A DNA stretch of 13,518 nt from Vairimorpha apis BRL 01 (taxonomy: Eukaryota > Microsporidia > Nosematidae): positions 1 through 13,518 of the forward strand of contig KE647204.1 of assembly GCA_000447185.1 (NCBI GenBank). Direction: 5' to 3'. The notes below the pieces were generated by a model. It made no database searches. It was not told the DNA's origin and was given only the letters and a program-made list of their open reading frames with translations. The translations under genes were made by a program, and so were the position numbers. This document shows, in pieces, positions 1-7,841 of the stretch (positions are counted from its first letter, which is position 1; the number at the start of each line of letters is the position of its first letter).

Positions 1-430
1 TTTAAAAATTATTTTTTAATTTAATTTTATAAAATTATTAATAAAAACTTCTTTAAGCAGAATTCCATTTATACCAATATATTAATTTACAAATATTAAA
101 AAATTATCTATTTAATTTTTTGTTTTTTTCAAAATAAACTTATAAAATTTTATAAATGTATTTTAAAGTTTAAGATAAATAAATAAATATAGTTTTAAAT
201 ATATAAATTTTAAATTTGTTTATTTTTAACTCATAATAACTTTAAATATATATTGAATGTCAAAAAAATAGTTTTATAAATTAAAATAAAACATGTTTTT
301 TTTATATAAATATATACTACGAATGTTATGTATATTGAATAAAATTTAAATAAAATTATATAAAAAATTTTGATATCTTTATTATTATATTTTTTATATA
401 TGAAATTACACTATAAATATAATTTTTTTC
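1..430. other. Gene-free AT-rich stretch
   Basis: This stretch is almost pure A/T with many T and A runs. I see no open frame with family resemblance and no RNA gene. The only other-strand frame here (from 583 back to 356) is a low-complexity shadow of the gene at 441. It may be 5' flank of the 441 gene or the edge of a larger spacer. Confidence 0.6.
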
Positions 431-432
431 TT

Positions 433-435
433 CCC
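433..435 (+). promoter_or_regulatory. CCC start-proximal motif
   Basis: CCC lies 5 bases before the ATG at 441 (context TTCCCTAATTATG). In this AT-rich DNA a C triplet stands out. It matches the known microsporidian signal next to translation starts and supports this ATG. Confidence 0.65.
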
Positions 436-440
436 TAATT

Positions 441-868
441 ATGAAAAAAATTAAAATACAAAGCATTGATTCTTTTATTTCAAATTTATGTAAAATACTC
501 CCTCCATCTACAAAAGAAGATTTAAAAACTATAAACAAATTAAAAATATTTATCGAAAAGTATGTAGAAGTAGAAGAAAACAATGATTTAGAAGAAGAAT
601 TAATTAATAAAATAGCAGAAATTTCTTATCATAGAAAGGACTCATGTATAGATATTAGCAACAAATATAAAGATTGGACTTGTGAAATTTATCGTAAGAT
701 TAAAAATTCTATAAATGATATTCATTATACCAATTATGAATCTTTTGATATTGATTGTAGCGGATTAGAAGAATTTAAAAAAATAAATTTACAATTGAAT
801 GAATTACAAAAAAAATTGATAAGTTAATTCAAGAAAAAAAGAAAAGAAAAATGATGAAAGATGCTTAA
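441..868 (+). CDS. Hypothetical lysine-rich protein, probably frameshifted near its 3' end
   Basis: I do not recognise this gene. The straight reading from ATG 441 ends at TAA 825-827 (128 residues). It has a mixed charged helical N-terminal half (PPSTKEDLKTINKLK near residues 21-35), a KDWTCEIYRKIKNSI segment near residues 80-94, and a C-terminal helix rich in L, Q and K. If one base is missing in the A8 run at 808-815, the frame continues as DKLIQEKKKRKMMKDA and stops at 866-868, giving about 142 residues with a basic helical tail. That extended end places AATAAA (867-872) directly over the stop codon, as at two neighbouring genes, which favours the longer reading. The start is supported by CCC at 433-435. 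No signal peptide or membrane segment is visible. Confidence 0.6.
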
Positions 869-872
869 TAAA
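867..872 (+). terminator. AATAAA poly(A)-type signal overlapping a stop codon
   Basis: AATAAA overlaps the TAA stop of the extended reading of the 441 gene. AATAAA is common by chance in such AT-rich DNA. The same overlap at two neighbouring genes makes it worth recording. Confidence 0.35.
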
Positions 873-1002
873 ATATTTTAAAACGTTGTAAAATTTGGTA
901 TTTAAAATTTTGTAATATTTATATTTTTTTATCAAATTTTAAAGTTTTTTTCTGTTATAAATTTTAAAATTAAAAATATTAATATTTAAGGCTTGTAAAT
1001 AG

Positions 1003-1426
1003 ATGAAAATTATTATAAAATGTACAAATATAAAATTTGAAGATATTATATCAGTTAAATACATTAATGATTCATTAATATTAAAAACACATACAAAAAC
1101 ATTGATATACAAAATATCAAAAATGGTTGGTTCATACTTAGTTATTATGGATACAGGATTAGAAATTGTAGATTATGCACCCATAGATGAGCCGTACATC
1201 AAACGGGAAGAAGAAATACGAAGGGAGAATGAGAAAACTTGAACAAGCAGAAAAGAAAAAACAAGAAGAACTTAGAAAGTTAGAAGAAATGGAAAATGAA
1301 TCTTGGAAAATTGGGGCTAAAGATAATTCAAGAGAAATTGAATTGCAAAATAAAATTAAAGAAAAAGAAGAAAAGAAAAAAGAAAGACAAAAAGCTTATG
1401 AAGAAGAATTTATGAAAAGTAAATAA
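1003..1426 (+). CDS. Hypothetical protein with basic/acidic helical tail, +1 frame change inside
   Basis: I do not recognise this gene. Frame 1 from ATG 1003 (a TAG lies directly before it) gives 79 residues: an N-terminal part rich in I, V and T that looks like beta strands (about 1-60), then the start of a charged helix, ending at TGA 1240-1242. The next frame then gives an uninterrupted charged helix (LEQAEKKKQEELRKLEEMEN onward) to TAA 1424-1426. Joined, they make about 140 residues of one globular part plus one long E/K/R-rich helix. The change point fits an extra A in the AAAA at 1234-1237, or a skipped T at the ACT TGA stop. No CCC/GGG is present close upstream, so this gene lacks the usual start signal. 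Its stop lies 10 bases from the stop of the convergent coiled-coil gene. Confidence 0.55.
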
Positions 1427-1427
1427 A
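1422..1427 (+). terminator. AATAAA overlapping the stop of the 1003 gene
   Basis: The stop TAA at 1424-1426 is embedded in AATAAA. It is a candidate poly(A) signal placed on the stop codon, as expected where 3' untranslated regions are nearly absent. Confidence 0.4.
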
Positions 1428-1435
1428 ATACAAAG

Positions 1436-1441
1436 TTTATT
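1436..1441 (-). terminator. AATAAA overlapping the stop of the coiled-coil gene
   Basis: Read on the - strand, AATAAA covers the TAA stop at 1439-1437. Another copy follows at 1444-1449 inside the coding end. It mirrors the signal of the convergent gene across a 10-base gap. Confidence 0.35.
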
Positions 1442-2984
1442 TGTTTATTTCTTTTTTAAGTTTTGTGTATTCGATTTTTAAGTTTATATACTCTTCTTTA
1501 ATTTTCTGAAATTTATTAAATATAATTAAAAATTTTGATAATTTTATTTCTAATATATTAATTTTTTCATCTTTAGATAAGCAAAATTTACATTTTTTTG
1601 TAAAATTTTCGTCAAACTTATTATCTTTATTCTGTGGCATTCCATTATTTTGTTTATTACAAAAACAATGATGCAAAATATTTTCTGTTTGATGTTCAGT
1701 TTCATTTTCATTTTTTTTATTTCTAGTTTATTTTTTAAACTACAAATTTCTTCATCCAAAAATATTATTCTATTTTTTAAATTATCAATTTCTAAATTAA
1801 AATTTAATTCTTTTTTTTCGAAATCACTTATTTTTTTGTTTTTTCATCTTTAATTTTAGTAATTTCTTTTTTATATCTATAAATCTCTAACAATAAAATG
1901 TTTATATCTAAGTTATCATGTTTTAAAGATTGAGATTCAGTTATTTCAAAAATAAATTTATTTTTTGTTCTAATTCTTTTTTGTAATAATTAATAATTAA
2001 ATTATACATACTTTTTATATTTCCAAACATATTCCAAATGGTGTCAATTTTTTCAAAAATATCTATTAACAAATCTTTCAAACAAATTTCAATTTTATAA
2101 ATGTCATTTTTTAATTTTTCATTTAAATTTTTTACAGATATTATTAAATTTTTATATTCGTTAAAAATTATTTGAGGATTATCAATTTCATTAAATGAAT
2201 CAAAGAATTTTATTAAATTTAATTTTATTTTGTCAAGTTCTATACCAATAACAGGAACTATATCATCTCTATTAGTTGCAATATACCGATTATATTTATA
2301 AAAAATATCATTATATTTATCATTAGCTACATTAAAATCAAATTGTAATTTGTTATAATCGCGTAAAATTGTATCATAAGATTTTTGTAAACTTTCATAG
2401 TCTTTTTTTATGTTATAATATACATCTAAAAATTTACATTTTTGCAACAATTCGATATTATACATTTGCAAATTAAAAATTTCTTTTAGTTTATTTATAT
2501 AATCTTGTTGAATCAATTTAAATTTACTTTCTATTATTTTATAATTTTTTTTAATTCTTTCAATTGAGTATCTTTATTTTTTATTTTTTTATTAATTTAG
2601 AAATTATATTTATATGATTATCCGTGTTTTTTTTAATTTTTCTTCAGTAATATTTGAAGTATTTGTAGATATACTTTCTGTGTTTTCATCAATGTATGTA
2701 TTATCATATAAAATATTTATAGAATTTTTTAAAATATCTGTTTGTAATTTTAAACCTTCGTTTTCAATTTCAAGATTATATCTAATCCATATATGGTCTT
2801 TAATTTTATCTGTCAATAATAATAATTGTCTTGTGAGATCTTGTATTTTTAAAGTATTTTGTGTATTTAACTCACGATATTTGTTACTTTGATCAATAAT
2901 ACTATCAAAATGATGTTCTATCTTTTTATATATATATTGTGGTATTTTTTCTAGGTCATGCTGTGTGAGAAAGGTAGATATCAT
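1437..2984 (-). CDS. Long coiled-coil protein with a C-terminal Cys/His cluster, broken by several frame changes
   Basis: The gene starts at ATG 2984, two bases after CCCC (2990-2987). The first frame (124 residues to 2610) begins MISTFLTQHDLEKIPQ and soon becomes heptad-like. The body continues in other frames: about 2570-1941 (for example LINYYKKELEQ), about 1960-1700 (for example EITKIKDEKTKK, LDEEICSLKNKLE) and about 1700-1437 (KINILEIKLSKFL to the stop). All are K/E/N/I/L-rich helices. Each junction falls at an A-run of the coding strand (T-runs at 2627-2634, 2584-2590, 2543-2550, 1961-1966, 1831-1837 and 1711-1718), and each is repaired by one additional base. The whole is about 515 residues. 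Near the end, HHCFC and CKFC with spaced Cys could bind metal. The first ~35 residues faintly recall the start of TPR/Mlp nucleoporins, but this is weak. It could also be two genes, split near 2580, or a pseudogene. Confidence 0.55.
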
Positions 2985-2986
2985 AT

Positions 2987-2990
2987 GGGG
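2987..2990 (-). promoter_or_regulatory. CCCC start-proximal motif
   Basis: On the - strand the sequence reads AACCCCATATG, with the ATG at 2984-2982 two bases after the C run. It fixes the start of the coiled-coil gene. Confidence 0.6.
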
Positions 2991-3163
2991 TTACATTCAA
3001 AATATAAATTTTTTTATAATCTAAGTATATTTTAAATTTACTTACATGTATAGAATTTTCTTTTAAAATTAACAAAGTTTTAAATTTATAAAATATTTTA
3101 GTTTCTTTTAAACTTTATATTTTAATTGTAAAAAATAATTTTTTTAAAATTATAAAAATAATA

Positions 3164-3166
3164 CCC
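3164..3166 (+). promoter_or_regulatory. CCC start-proximal motif of KSH1
   Basis: CCC lies 5 bases before the ATG at 3172 (ACCCTAAAAATG). It is the same arrangement as at other genes in the window. Confidence 0.65.
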
Positions 3167-3171
3167 TAAAA

Positions 3172-3396
3172 ATGTCAGCACTTTTCAATATAGATTCATT
3201 ACTTAGATTAATTATTTTAATGATATGCACTACAACATATATTAAAACACATTTTCCATCATTAGTTTCAAAACGAACTAAAGGATTCGCTTCAATCTTT
3301 TATAAGTGCAGTATTATTGGAGAAAGACTTAGTATATATGTAAGTATAATGTGTATTATTTTTGGTATGAAAAAATTAATTTCCTTGGTTGTATAA
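3172..3396 (+). CDS. KSH1: Kish/TMEM167-family small Golgi membrane protein
   Basis: This is a 74-residue protein, essentially the length of the family (about 72). Family landmarks are in order: start MSALFNIDSLL, a first membrane segment (about 7-25) with the ICT pattern, a loop with PSLVSKRTKG, the signature KCSIIGERLSIYV (about 45-57), and a second membrane segment to the C-terminus. Known Kish proteins (yeast Ksh1, animal TMEM167A/B) sit in the early secretory pathway/Golgi and are needed for secretion; the yeast gene is essential. The exact molecular activity is not known. The gene is intact. It is divergent from the coiled-coil gene (187 bases between starts) and its stop is 10 bases from that of the convergent 3407-3646 gene. 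The start is fixed by conservation of MSA.FN and by CCC at 3164. Confidence 0.9.
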   Translation: MSALFNIDSLLRLIILMICTTTYIKTHFPSLVSKRTKGFASIFYKCSIIGERLSIYVSIMCIIFGMKKLISLVV

Positions 3397-3406
3397 GTAA
3401 AATATT

Positions 3407-3646
3407 TTAAATTTTTGTATTTAATAAATAATACTTTAAAAAATTATTTTTATTTTTTAATAAAAATTCCAAACTCAAAGCTTTTTTTGTAATTTTATCA
3501 TTTTTTCTAAATTTTTCTGAAACATCTTCAGTTGAATTTTCTAGTGTTGTTTTACGTCTTAATATTTCTCTTTTTACAATTTGAATGGCTTCATCTAGAT
3601 CATTTGTAGAATTTAATGATTGATAGAAAATATCATACAATTTCAT
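3407..3646 (-). CDS. Hypothetical small helical protein (79 aa)
   Basis: I do not recognise this protein. It is an intact frame from ATG 3646 to a stop at 3409-3407. The predicted content is helical and basic: LDEAIQIVKREILRRK (about 17-32), a polar linker ENSTEDVSEKFRKND, then KALSLEFLLKNKNNFLKYYLL. No membrane segment, signal peptide or Cys motif is visible. Support for it being real: GGG at 3656-3654 seven bases before the ATG, tight packing against KSH1 (10 bases stop to stop), and a 78-base divergent spacer shared with VMA16. The size and helix-rich composition would suit a small subunit of a larger complex, but nothing in the sequence identifies one. Confidence 0.65.
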   Translation of the reverse strand: MKLYDIFYQSLNSTNDLDEAIQIVKREILRRKTTLENSTEDVSEKFRKNDKITKKALSLEFLLKNKNNFLKYYLLNTKI

Positions 3647-3653
3647 ATAAATA

Positions 3654-3656
3654 ACC
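3654..3656 (-). promoter_or_regulatory. GGG start-proximal motif
   Basis: On the - strand the sequence reads TTAAGGGTTATTTATATG. GGG is the reported alternative to CCC at microsporidian starts. It is the only GGG form in this window. Confidence 0.5.
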
Positions 3657-3705
3657 CTTAAACAAATTATTTTTTATTGGTAAATTTAAAAATTTAAATA
3701 AAAAA

Positions 3706-3708
3706 CCC
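3706..3708 (+). promoter_or_regulatory. CCC motif of VMA16
   Basis: CCC lies 16 bases before the ATG at 3725 and follows AAATTT-type stretches (from 3682). AAATTT plus CCC matches the known microsporidian upstream pair. The spacing to the ATG is the longest in the window. Confidence 0.55.
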
Positions 3709-3724
3709 TTTTTAATTATTTTTA

Positions 3725-4255
3725 ATGTTTAAAACTTTATCTTACGGTGCAATTTTACTTGGACCATTGACTTATTTTATAGTTAGATATACAGAAACTA
3801 TTAATATGATTAGTTATTGTGGGATAATTATGTGTTTAGTAATGGGAGTTCTAGGAACAAGTCGAGGAATGTCTTCAATTTCGAATTATGTTTCTGGAAT
3901 ATGCATAGAAACCCCAAGAGTAGGAACAAAAAGTTTATTGGGAACTGCAATATGTGAAGCAGGATTAATTGGTACTATTTTACACTGTATTATATTATTT
4001 AATAAAATGAGAGTTATGGAAGCTAATTATTCTAATAATTGGTTAGTTATGTGTTCTGGAGTTATAGTAGGAGCTGCTTATCTTATAAGTAATACAGCAG
4101 TTGGAATAATATGTGGAGCAATAGGTATGGTAGATGCAAAAAATGAAAAAATGTTTTTTAAAGTTGTTATTTTTGAATTTTTACCAGCAAGTGTTGGAAT
4201 AATAGGTTTAGTAGCAGGTATTGTATTGATAAGTAAAGTACCTTCTCAAATTTAA
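3725..4255 (+). CDS. VMA16: V-type ATPase membrane-sector proteolipid c'' (Vma16/ATP6V0B type)
   Basis: This is a subunit of the rotating proteolipid ring of the V-ATPase, which pumps protons into vacuoles and Golgi-derived compartments. The protein has 176 residues and five hydrophobic segments (about 5-21, 26-46, 68-92, 105-130, 146-170). Five segments rather than four indicate c'' rather than c. Family blocks are seen: LGTSRGM (43-49), the PRVGTKSLLGTAICEAG loop and helix with Glu78 (64-80), and VDAKNEKMFFKVVIFEF with Glu151 (136-152). Glu78 and Glu151 sit where c'' proteins carry acidic residues in the membrane, one of them the proton carrier. The usual EIFG after the second Glu is EFLP here. 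Yeast Vma16 has 213 residues, so the N-terminus is short. The frame is intact despite A6 and T6 runs. It is divergent from the small gene at 3646. Confidence 0.9.
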   Translation: MFKTLSYGAILLGPLTYFIVRYTETINMISYCGIIMCLVMGVLGTSRGMSSISNYVSGICIETPRVGTKSLLGTAICEAGLIGTILHCIILFNKMRVMEANYSNNWLVMCSGVIVGAAYLISNTAVGIICGAIGMVDAKNEKMFFKVVIFEFLPASVGIIGLVAGIVLISKVPSQI

Positions 4256-4595
4256 ATTTACTGTATGTTTTTGCACAAATTTAATTATACTTTTAATATG
4301 TAATAAATAATTATCATGGCATAATAATTAAATCGTAATAAATAAAGCATTATAACACTTTTTAAAAATTTATTATTTTATTATATTAATTTGTTTGTTG
4401 AAATTTTATACATTATTTAAAATTATTATTAAACATTACTCAAAATAAAATTTTTATAAATTATTTAAATTTTAAAGTAAAATACTTTAATTATTTTTTG
4501 TTGCAATTTAAATATATAAAAAAATTTTAAAATCAAAATTCTATTTTTTTATAATTTATATATAAAAAAATTATTTTATACGAAATTTTAAATAT
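4256..4595 (+). other. Intergenic spacer VMA16-RAD3
   Basis: About 340 bases of nearly pure A/T. I see no ORF or RNA gene. AAATTTT at 4583-4589 together with CCC at 4596-4598 is the only recognisable upstream signal of RAD3. Confidence 0.55.
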
Positions 4596-4598
4596 CCC
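4596..4598 (+). promoter_or_regulatory. CCC motif of RAD3
   Basis: CCC lies 10 bases before the ATG at 4609 and just after AAATTTT. It supports this start. The Walker A lysine then falls at residue 48, the same number as in human XPD. Confidence 0.6.
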
Positions 4599-4608
4599 TT
4601 TAAAAAAG

Positions 4609-6800
4609 ATGATAATTAAAATAGATGATGTTGAAATATATTTTCCTTACGATAATATATATCCAGAACAACTTACATATATAAAAGAACTTAAATCAAA
4701 TATTGATACAAGTGGTCATATTTTAATTGAAATGCCTTCTGGTACTGGAAAAACAGTTGCTCTTTTAAGTGTAACTGTAAGTTATATTTTATACATGAGA
4801 AAAAAGAAAATAAAAAATAAAGTTAATTTATTGTTCTCGAACTGTCTCAGAAATAGATAAAGCTTTGTTAGAATTAAACAAATTGATAAAATATATAAAT
4901 AATTATGAAAAATTTGATTTTTTAGGAGTCGGTCTTACTAGTAAAAAAATATTATGTATTAATTCAGAAGTAATAAATTCAAAAAATATTGAATTAAATT
5001 GTAAAAAATTACGATTACTTGAAAATTGTGATTTTTATGAAAATTTAAAAACTGATTTTTCAATTCCACATGGAGTTTATACATTAGAAAAACTTTTAGA
5101 CTTTGGAAAAGAAAATAAAATATGTCCATATTATTTAGTACGTAAAGGATTAGATATTTGTGATTGTGTAATTTATACATATAATTATCTAATAGATCCA
5201 AAAATATATGGTATAGTGAGTAAAGATCTTAAATCTGATTCTATAATAATTTTTGATGAAGCTCATAATATTGATAATCATTGTATAGAAGCTCTTACAT
5301 ATGAAATAAAACGAAGTACATTAGATAGTGCAACTCGTTGTTTAAAAAAACTTATTAAATCTGTAGAAATAAAGAAAAAAGAGCAAAGAAATATTTTATT
5401 GACAGAATATAATAAAATGAAAGGAGCTTTAAATGTATTTACAGAAGATACTATACCATATTTTTATGGAAAAGAAGAAAAAATTATGAATTTGTACCTG
5501 GAAATTTGAGAGATGCAGTTCATTTTACTGGTATTTTAAAACGTCTTGTAGAATTTTTTAAAACGAAATTAAAAACTACTCATCTCACTACAGAATCTCC
5601 TTCAAATTTTTGTCAATCAATGAGAGAACTTATATTTGTAGATAAAAAAACACTTAAATTCTGTTCACAGAGACTTGGCCTTTTAGTTCAAACTATAGAA
5701 TTTGAAGACGATGATTTATATGGTTTAAGACGTATAGCAGATTTTGGTACTATGGTTTCAATATATTCTAAAGGATTTTCTATAATTTTTGAACCATATG
5801 ATACCCAAGCCCAATCTGTTTTTAATCCAATTTTACGTTTAGCATGTCTGGATTCTTCTATAGCAATATCTCAAATTTTTGAAAAATTTAAAAATGTAAT
5901 CATTACAAGTGGTACTTTGAGTCCGATAGATATGTATCCTAAAATTTTAAATTTTGTTCCAAAAAAAATTGTTGAAATTGGAGCAACTTTAGATAGAAAT
6001 TCAATTTCTCCATTAATTTTAACAAAAGGAAATGATCAAATGACAATTAAAACAACAAATGAAGATTCTAGTGTTAATATAGTTACAACAAGTTTTTCTT
6101 TACGTAGTGAACCTTCTGTAGTTAGAAATTACGGTAATCTAATTATTGAATTGTCAAAAAGTGTTCCTGATGGAATAATATGCTTTTTTCCTTCATATTT
6201 ATATATGGAAGAAATAGTTAGTCTATGGTCAGAATCAAATATCATTAATGATATCATAAAAAATAAACTAATTTTTATTGAATCTCCAGATTATAGAGAA
6301 ACAGAATTGGCTCTTCTAAATTATAAAAAAGCATGTTTATGTGGAAGGGGTGCTATTTTATTTAGCGTTGCACGTGGTAAAGTGTCAGAAGGTGTTGATT
6401 TTGAAGATGGCTATGGTAGGTGCGTTGTTATGTTAGGTGTTCCTTTTCAATATACAGAAAGTGTAAGGCTTAAGAAAAGGTTGGAATTTCTAAAAAATGA
6501 ATATAATATAAAGGAATATGATTTTCTTACTTTTGATGCTATGAGACATACTGCTCAGTGTTTAGGAAGAGTTTTGCGAAATAAAAAAGATTATGGTTTA
6601 ATGATTTTAGCTGATCAGAGATTTGATTCAAAAGATAAAAAACAAAATTACCAAAATGGATACAAGGATTTATAGAAGATGGAAATTGTAATTTAAGTGT
6701 GGATATGTGCTTAAGTATTGCAAAACGTTTTTATAAAGAAATGGCACAACAATTACCAGATAAAGGTATAAGTATGTTAAGTGTTGATGAAATCATCTAA
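4609..6800 (+). CDS. RAD3: TFIIH 5'-3' DNA helicase Rad3/XPD, reading frame interrupted three times
   Basis: This is an ATP-dependent, iron-sulfur DNA helicase of TFIIH, opening DNA in nucleotide excision repair and supporting RNA polymerase II initiation. Motifs in order: Walker A EMPSGTGKT (residues 41-49); YCSRTVSEID (from 4829); four Fe-S cysteines (codons 4955, 5000, 5027, 5123); DEAHNID (from 5255); PGNLRDAVHF (from about 5497); TSGTLSPID (from 5905); VARGKVSEGVDFEDGYGR (6370-6423); AQCLGRVLRNKKDYG (6553-6597); PKWIQGF and the C-terminal helix (from 6651). Total about 730 residues against 760-778 in human and yeast, so it is complete. The frame changes at 4811-4821 (+1, A6), 5478-5483 (one base missing, A6) and 6637-6647 (one base missing, A6/A4). 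Conserved residues run right up to each break on both sides, so errors or very recent lesions fit best. An A8 run near 5962-5969 is intact. Confidence 0.9.
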
Positions 6801-7232
6801 TATATAATTTATAAATTATTTTTTTATTGTAATTTAAAATTTAGATTAAATATAATTTTGTTTTTATAAATCTAAAGATGAATATTTTATTTGTGTCTAA
6901 TTATATTTGAATTTGTTTAAAATTTATTTAGTAAAAAATATAATTTAATAAAAAATTCAAAATTTTATTTAAAGATAAATACTTTTTTTCAATTTATCAA
7001 TTAATCAAAAATATATAAAAATAAAATGTTAAAATTATAATCCAATTTTTTGTTTTGGTTCATATTAAAAATCTAATAAATACATTTTAAAATTATTAAA
7101 GTTTATAAAAATAGTGTCATTTATAAGAAAAATTGAATTTTAAATTTTTTTACAAAATAACTTTTAAAAACAAAAATTTGAGTTATATAAATTAAAAAAA
7201 GATAAGAAATTATAACTATTTATCTATAATAC
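6801..7232. other. Convergent intergenic spacer RAD3-SUI3
   Basis: About 430 bases between two converging genes. It is A/T-only in character with short homopolymers. I see no ORF, RNA gene or GC-bearing island. Confidence 0.55.
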
Positions 7233-7838
7233 TTATAAAAGTCCTCTTAACTGAGGAGCAACACTTTTTTTAGAAGTCAACCCTTCAATCGTATTACCTA
7301 CACAACGAGATCCTCCACATTTATAACATTTTAAAAAATAAAGTTTTTTTTCTTTAACAATATCAGTATCGTCTACGTTATCACAAATTTTACATACAAC
7401 ATATTGTTCTATATATCTTCTTAAAACATTTTGCACTTCACTTTTTATGTAATTTCCTTTAATCCACAAATATCCATCTTGTTTAACAGCTCCAGAAGTA
7501 ACAAGTTCCATTGTAATATATTTCACCAAATGTTCTACATTTCTATTTAATGTTTTAGCTACTGTACAAATATTTAATGTGGTTTTACGACCTTCTCTTT
7601 TCACTTCTAATGGTAATTTAACTCTATTATTGTTTAAATTTTCTATGTCTTTCTTTAAAATCGATATTCCATTGTTTAGTAAAGTATCATATTGAAGCTC
7701 ACTAGGTAAATCATAACCACAGGTATTTGTCATTGATGTTGATAGTGTTTTAACACCTCTTCGTACTTGTCTTTTCTTACTAAATTCTTTAAGATTAAAT
7801 CCTACGTCTTGTTCGTCACTACTACTTGAATCATCCAT
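7233..7838 (-). CDS. SUI3: Translation initiation factor eIF2 subunit beta, short form
   Basis: This is the beta subunit of the eIF2 GTPase complex that delivers initiator Met-tRNA to the small ribosomal subunit. The 201-residue protein starts MDDSSSSDEQD. The core matches the eIF2-beta/eIF5 fold: YDTLLNNGISILKK (50-63), the KTTLNICTVAKTLNR helix-turn region (85-99), HLVKYITMELVTSGAV (103-118), IKGNYIKSEVQNVLRRYIEQYV (126-147). A C4 zinc ribbon follows with Cys149, 152, 171 and 174 (CKIC, CYKC). An upstream in-frame ATG at 7880 would add 14 residues, but I place the start at 7838 because CCC directly abuts this ATG. Human (333) and yeast (285) versions have longer N-termini with three poly-lysine boxes that bind eIF5 and eIF2B. 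Here only KKRQVRR remains. The gene is intact, including an A8 run. Confidence 0.93.
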   Translation of the reverse strand: MDDSSSSDEQDVGFNLKEFSKKRQVRRGVKTLSTSMTNTCGYDLPSELQYDTLLNNGISILKKDIENLNNNRVKLPLEVKREGRKTTLNICTVAKTLNRNVEHLVKYITMELVTSGAVKQDGYLWIKGNYIKSEVQNVLRRYIEQYVVCKICDNVDDTDIVKEKKLYFLKCYKCGGSRCVGNTIEGLTSKKSVAPQLRGLL

Positions 7839-7841
7839 GGG
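7839..7841 (-). promoter_or_regulatory. CCC motif directly abutting the SUI3 start
   Basis: On the - strand the sequence reads AAAAAAACCCATGG. The motif touches the ATG with no spacer and decides the start at 7838 over the in-frame ATG 14 codons upstream. Confidence 0.65.

Noticed and set aside
356..583. 75-residue frame on - overlapping the 441 gene
   Set aside because: F/I/S/K low-complexity antisense of a better-supported gene with a CCC-marked start.
1650..1853. 67-residue frame on +, hydrophobic F/I/S/L
   Set aside because: Antisense of the A-rich coiled-coil gene; runs of F come from T-runs. Not a real membrane protein.
2614..2892. 92-residue frame on + over the coiled-coil gene
   Set aside because: Shadow of the - strand gene that has the CCCC-marked start at 2984.
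4959..5201. 80-residue frame on - inside RAD3
   Set aside because: Antisense of the Fe-S region, whose four cysteines and context are conserved on +.
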